From positions 1,813,001 to 1,877,000 of the forward strand of contig NZ_LN831776.1 in assembly GCF_000981585.1 (NCBI RefSeq): a stretch of DNA of 64,000 nucleotides. The letters run 5' to 3'. Positions 61,201-64,000 of the stretch are shown in pieces. The position numbers and the translations under genes are program-made. The first letter of the stretch is position 1. Each line of letters begins with the position of its first letter. The notes under the pieces were generated by a model. The model saw only the letters and a list, made by a program, of their open reading frames with translations. It was not told where the DNA came from and did not search any database. Source of the DNA: Paenibacillus riograndensis SBR5 (GTDB taxonomy: Bacteria > Bacillota > Bacilli > Paenibacillales > Paenibacillaceae).

Positions 61201-61983
61201 ATGGGGGCACCGTTTGATATCAGCTATGTTTTTACCTTTTTGCCAAAATTGCTGACTACGCTGGGTACAACGCTTTTGATTGTCGGCTTCTCTCTGCTGG
61301 CAGGTATTGTGGTAGGCTTCCTGGTGGCCCTCCCCCGTCTGTATAAGGTGCCGGTTCTAAAAACTTTTGCCGAGATTTATATCTCATTTTTCCGGGGAAC
61401 CCCGATTCTGATTCAGCTGTTCTTGTTCTATTATGGTCTGCCAGAAATATTGAAGCTGGTTCACGTGGATGTGACGCGGACGCCTGTGCTGTTCTTTGTG
61501 ATTCTGACTTATGGGCTGCACACGGGAGCTTTCATGTCTGAAATGATCCGGGCTTCTGTAACGGCCGTTGACCGGGGGCAGGTGGAGGCTGCTTATGCGG
61601 CGGGAATGACGTCTTTTCAAGCTTTTTCACGGATTGTGCTGCCTCAGGCGCTGGGGATCGCGGTTCCTGTGTTCTCCAACCTGGTGATTGCCCTGCTGAA
61701 GGATACCTCGCTCGCTTTTACCCTCGGGGTGATGGAGATGACGGGAAAAGCGCAGACGCTGGGGAGCATCAGCCAGCATTTCATTGAGACTTATATTGCG
61801 CTTGCCCTGATTTATCTGGTGATCAGCTTTACGCTTGAGAAGCTGCTTCTGGTGGCAGAACGCCGTCTCTTGCGGCATGAAGTACCAGGCAGTCCTGAGA
61901 GAAAAACATTTAGTCTGCAAAAGCACGGGTCTTACCGGAGGATGATTGCCCAGATGGGCTCGGGTAAAGGAGGCGGCGGATGA
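61201..61983 (+). CDS. tcyL: Amino-acid ABC importer permease 1 (TcyL-like)
   Basis: A 260-aa HisM/ArtM-type permease with about five helices, the IYISFFRGTPILIQLFLFYY segment (helix 2-3) and the coupling loop EAAYAAGMTSFQAFSRIVLPQA around residue 127. The C-terminal ~30 residues are a basic extension beyond the usual length. ATG 61201 is chosen for GGGGAGAG 7 nt upstream. It overlaps permease 2 (ATGA). Confidence 0.88.
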   Translation: MGAPFDISYVFTFLPKLLTTLGTTLLIVGFSLLAGIVVGFLVALPRLYKVPVLKTFAEIYISFFRGTPILIQLFLFYYGLPEILKLVHVDVTRTPVLFFVILTYGLHTGAFMSEMIRASVTAVDRGQVEAAYAAGMTSFQAFSRIVLPQALGIAVPVFSNLVIALLKDTSLAFTLGVMEMTGKAQTLGSISQHFIETYIALALIYLVISFTLEKLLLVAERRLLRHEVPGSPERKTFSLQKHGSYRRMIAQMGSGKGGGG

Positions 61984-62693
61984 TGAAGCTGGACCCTTCA
62001 TTTATATGGACAGCATTTGTGCAAATTCTCAGTGCAATCCCAACAACATTGTATATTACGCTTGTCTCGGTAAGTGCCGGTTTGATCATTGGCATCGCCG
62101 TTGCACTTATCCGGATTTACAAGGTGCCGCTCCTGCATCCGCTTGCGACCGGGTATGTCACCTTTATCCGCGGGACGCCGATGCTTACCCATCTGCTGCT
62201 GATCTATTTCGGGCTGCCGATGATCATTGACGGGCTGGCGGCGCATTTCGGCTGGGGCTTCCGGTCGGTATCCATTCCGATGATCGGCTTTGCCTACATT
62301 GCATTCTCGATTACGGCAGGCGCTTATATGTCTGAGGTAGTCCGCTCGGGTCTGCTGGCGGTGGACCGCGGGCAAATGGAGGCTGCCCATGCTGTAGGCA
62401 TGACTACGTCCCAGGCGCTGCGGCGGATAGTCTTCCCCCAGGCATTGGCGGCGAGCCTGCCGAATCTCTCCAATTCCGTGATTGGCATGCTGCATGGATC
62501 AACCCTTGCTTTTACGGTTTCGGTTGTGGACATCAATGCCCAGGCGCAGATTGTCGCCTCCACGAACTGGAAGTTTTTTGAGGCCTATCTGGCGGCGGCG
62601 CTGATCTTCTGGGGGCTTACGTTCCTGATTGAACGGGCCACCGCCCTGATCGAAAAGCGGATCAATCTGTACAATCGAGGTGGAGTCATATGA
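61980..62693 (+). CDS. tcyM: Amino-acid ABC importer permease 2 (TcyM-like)
   Basis: A 237-aa permease of the same family, with [21 protein letters not shown] and the coupling loop [22 protein letters not shown] around residue 135. It pairs with the first permease and contacts the ATPase encoded next. Starts ATGATG overlapping the previous stop by 4 nt, and its own stop overlaps the ATPase start by 4 nt, indicating tight coupling. Confidence 0.9.
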   Translation: MMKLDPSFIWTAFVQILSAIPTTLYITLVSVSAGLIIGIAVALIRIYKVPLLHPLATGYVTFIRGTPMLTHLLLIYFGLPMIIDGLAAHFGWGFRSVSIPMIGFAYIAFSITAGAYMSEVVRSGLLAVDRGQMEAAHAVGMTTSQALRRIVFPQALAASLPNLSNSVIGMLHGSTLAFTVSVVDINAQAQIVASTNWKFFEAYLAAALIFWGLTFLIERATALIEKRINLYNRGGVI

Positions 62694-63442
62694 TTGAGCT
62701 GAAGCAGATTTCGAAGTCCTTCGGACGCCATCAGGTGCTGAACCATATTGATCTGACGGTTGCCAAAGGCGAGGTTGTGGTCATTCTCGGCCCCAGCGGC
62801 TCGGGCAAAACCACGCTGCTCCGCTGCGTGAACTACCTGGAGAAGCCCAGCGGAGGAGAAATCGCCATCGGTGATTTCAAGCTGGACTGCAGGCATGCCC
62901 GCAAGAAGGATATTCACCAGCTGCGGCAAAGGACGGCGATGGTCTTCCAGCAGTACAATCTGTTCCGGCACAAAACAGCGCTGGAGAATGTGATGGAGGG
63001 ACTGCTGATCGTGAAAAAGCTTCCGAAGGAGGAAGCGAGGAAGAAAAGCATCGCGCTGCTGGAGAAGGTGGGCCTCGGCGCAAAGCTTGACGCCTATCCG
63101 AGCCAGCTGTCCGGGGGCCAGCAGCAGCGGGTCGGGATTGCCCGGGCGCTTGCGCTGGAGCCGGAAGTGATTCTGTTCGATGAGCCTACTTCGGCTCTCG
63201 ACCCGGAGCTGGTAGGTGAGGTGCTCGCCGTCATCCGCAAAATTGCCAAGGAAGGCATCACGATGATTGTGGTGACGCATGAGATGGGTTTTGCCCGCGA
63301 TGTGGCCAATCACGTGGTGTTTATGGACGGCGGGGTCATTGTGGAAGAGGGGACACCAACGGAGGTGTTCAACCATCCGCGTGAAGAAAGAACCAAGCAG
63401 TTCCTGAAGCGGATTACGCCGGAGCTGAACTATTCGATCTAG
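62690..63442 (+). CDS. tcyN: Amino-acid ABC importer ATPase (TcyN-like)
   Basis: A 250-aa single-cassette ATPase: Walker [10 protein letters not shown] (residues 32-40), Q loop MVFQQYNLF, signature LSGGQQQRV, Walker [15 protein letters not shown] and H loop VVTHEMGFA. Length and motif spelling are those of polar-amino-acid importers (GlnQ/TcyN). It completes the importer made with the two permeases and the lipoprotein. Confidence 0.93.
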   Translation: MIELKQISKSFGRHQVLNHIDLTVAKGEVVVILGPSGSGKTTLLRCVNYLEKPSGGEIAIGDFKLDCRHARKKDIHQLRQRTAMVFQQYNLFRHKTALENVMEGLLIVKKLPKEEARKKSIALLEKVGLGAKLDAYPSQLSGGQQQRVGIARALALEPEVILFDEPTSALDPELVGEVLAVIRKIAKEGITMIVVTHEMGFARDVANHVVFMDGGVIVEEGTPTEVFNHPREERTKQFLKRITPELNYSI

Positions 63443-63453
63443 GAGGCAAGCCC

Positions 63454-64000
63454 ATGGCTATTGTAATCAGCGTATTGGATCAGAGTCCAATCTATCCCGG
63501 TGAAACACCGGAAGAAGCCTTTCAGCATACGGTCAAGCTGGCTCAGCTGTCCGAACGGCTGGGCTTCCGCCGTTTCTGGGTATCAGAGCATCATGATTCC
63601 GAGCAGGTGGCGGGCTCATCCCCGGAGGTGCTGGTCTCGCATCTGCTTGCCAAGACAGAGCGTATCCGGGTAGGCTCCGGCGGCATCATGCTCCAGCATT
63701 ACAGCCCTTATAAGGTAGCGGAAAATTTCAATGTGCTGGCTTCGCTGGCGCCGGGACGGGTAGATCTTGGAGTCGGCCGGGCACCGGGAGGACTGCCCCG
63801 GAGCACTCAGGCACTGCAGCAGGGCGGAGCCGAAGCGCCTTCCCTGACGGATAAAATTACAGAGCTTGAGCAATATGTGCATAACCGGCTGGCGGCAGAT
63901 CATCCCCTGGCCGGACTAAAAGCGGGACCGATTCCGGGCACTCCGCCGGAGCTATATGTGCTTGGCGCGAGCGTAGCCAGCGCGGAAATTGCCGCCAGCC
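63454..64000 (+). CDS. Luciferase-like monooxygenase (YtmO/MsnO8-like), 3'-truncated by the window
   Basis: ATG 4 nt after AGGAGGCAAGCCC opens a frame that stays open to the window end (182 codons). The N terminus ISVLDQSPIYPGETPEEAF and WVSEHHDS are marks of the MsnO8 branch of flavin-dependent luciferase-like monooxygenases, and LAPGRVDLGVGRAPGG is the conserved flavin-side segment. In the Bacillus sulfur-salvage operon YtmO-type oxygenases act on N-acetyl-S-alkyl-cysteines with reduced flavin. It follows the ATPase by 11 nt, so it belongs to the same operon. Confidence 0.88.
   Translation, partial: MAIVISVLDQSPIYPGETPEEAFQHTVKLAQLSERLGFRRFWVSEHHDSEQVAGSSPEVLVSHLLAKTERIRVGSGGIMLQHYSPYKVAENFNVLASLAPGRVDLGVGRAPGGLPRSTQALQQGGAEAPSLTDKITELEQYVHNRLAADHPLAGLKAGPIPGTPPELYVLGASVASAEIAAS

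Overview
The window looks like a chromosomal segment of a Paenibacillus-like member of the Bacillota. Supporting signs are strong AGGAGG ribosome sites, many TTG and GTG starts, S-layer-homology repeats on a secreted hydrolase, a PucR-controlled purine operon, and Bacillus-type gene sets (YhaM, the YtlI/YtmI/Tcy sulfur module, MsmX-dependent sugar importers). No phage genes, transposase or CRISPR array are visible. The clear mobile elements are two apparently identical group II introns.

Layout. 1-9 kb: end of a sensor kinase, a leucyl aminopeptidase, a Fur-box-preceded feoA-feoB-small Cys-rich protein iron operon (minus strand), a DRE-TIM aldolase, a membrane GGDEF-EAL protein and a single tRNA-Gly(TCC). 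9-21 kb: a secreted beta-lactamase-fold hydrolase with SLH repeats, group II intron copy 1, an M20 dipeptidase, an RNA methyltransferase, a Nudix enzyme, an ABC-F ATPase and a bacterial PH-domain protein. 20-39 kb: a gamma-glutamyltransferase homologue, an amidase, a 1.4-kb intergenic tract packed with repeats, then a purine-salvage/ureide module: pucR, a BMP-type four-gene ABC importer, uraD, uraH, allB, allantoate amidohydrolase, the pucG-type aminotransferase and ade. The module covers adenine deamination and 5-hydroxyisourate to glyoxylate, but no xanthine dehydrogenase or urate oxidase lies in the window. Group II intron copy 2 sits directly after the ade terminator, so the two introns bracket 25.8 kb as 1.9-kb direct repeats.

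41-48 kb: an IDEAL-like protein, a 51-nt tandem repeat, ferrochelatase, a secreted triple FMN-binding-domain protein preceded by two redox-regulator-like palindromes, and the YhaM nuclease. 48-55.5 kb: a sucrose regulon with a lipoprotein and two permeases (no ATPase), fructokinase, sucrose phosphorylase and a LacI regulator. It has a three-operator promoter, and a fragment of a dead GH32 sucrase lies between the transporter and the kinase. 55.6-64 kb: a DEDDh exonuclease, an AT-rich MFS gene that appears to be acquired and overlaps the 3' end of a convergent acetyltransferase gene, then a LysR regulator followed by a YtmI-TcyJ/K-L-M-N-YtmO-like operon for S-alkyl-cysteine/cystine use that runs off the right edge.

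Between genes the window is rich in dispersed and tandem repeats: a 184-bp palindromic element present twice, a 257-bp MITE-like element with 16-bp terminal inverted repeats, a palindrome array, three low-complexity tracts and a 51-nt minisatellite. All function calls come from reading motifs; no database search was run.
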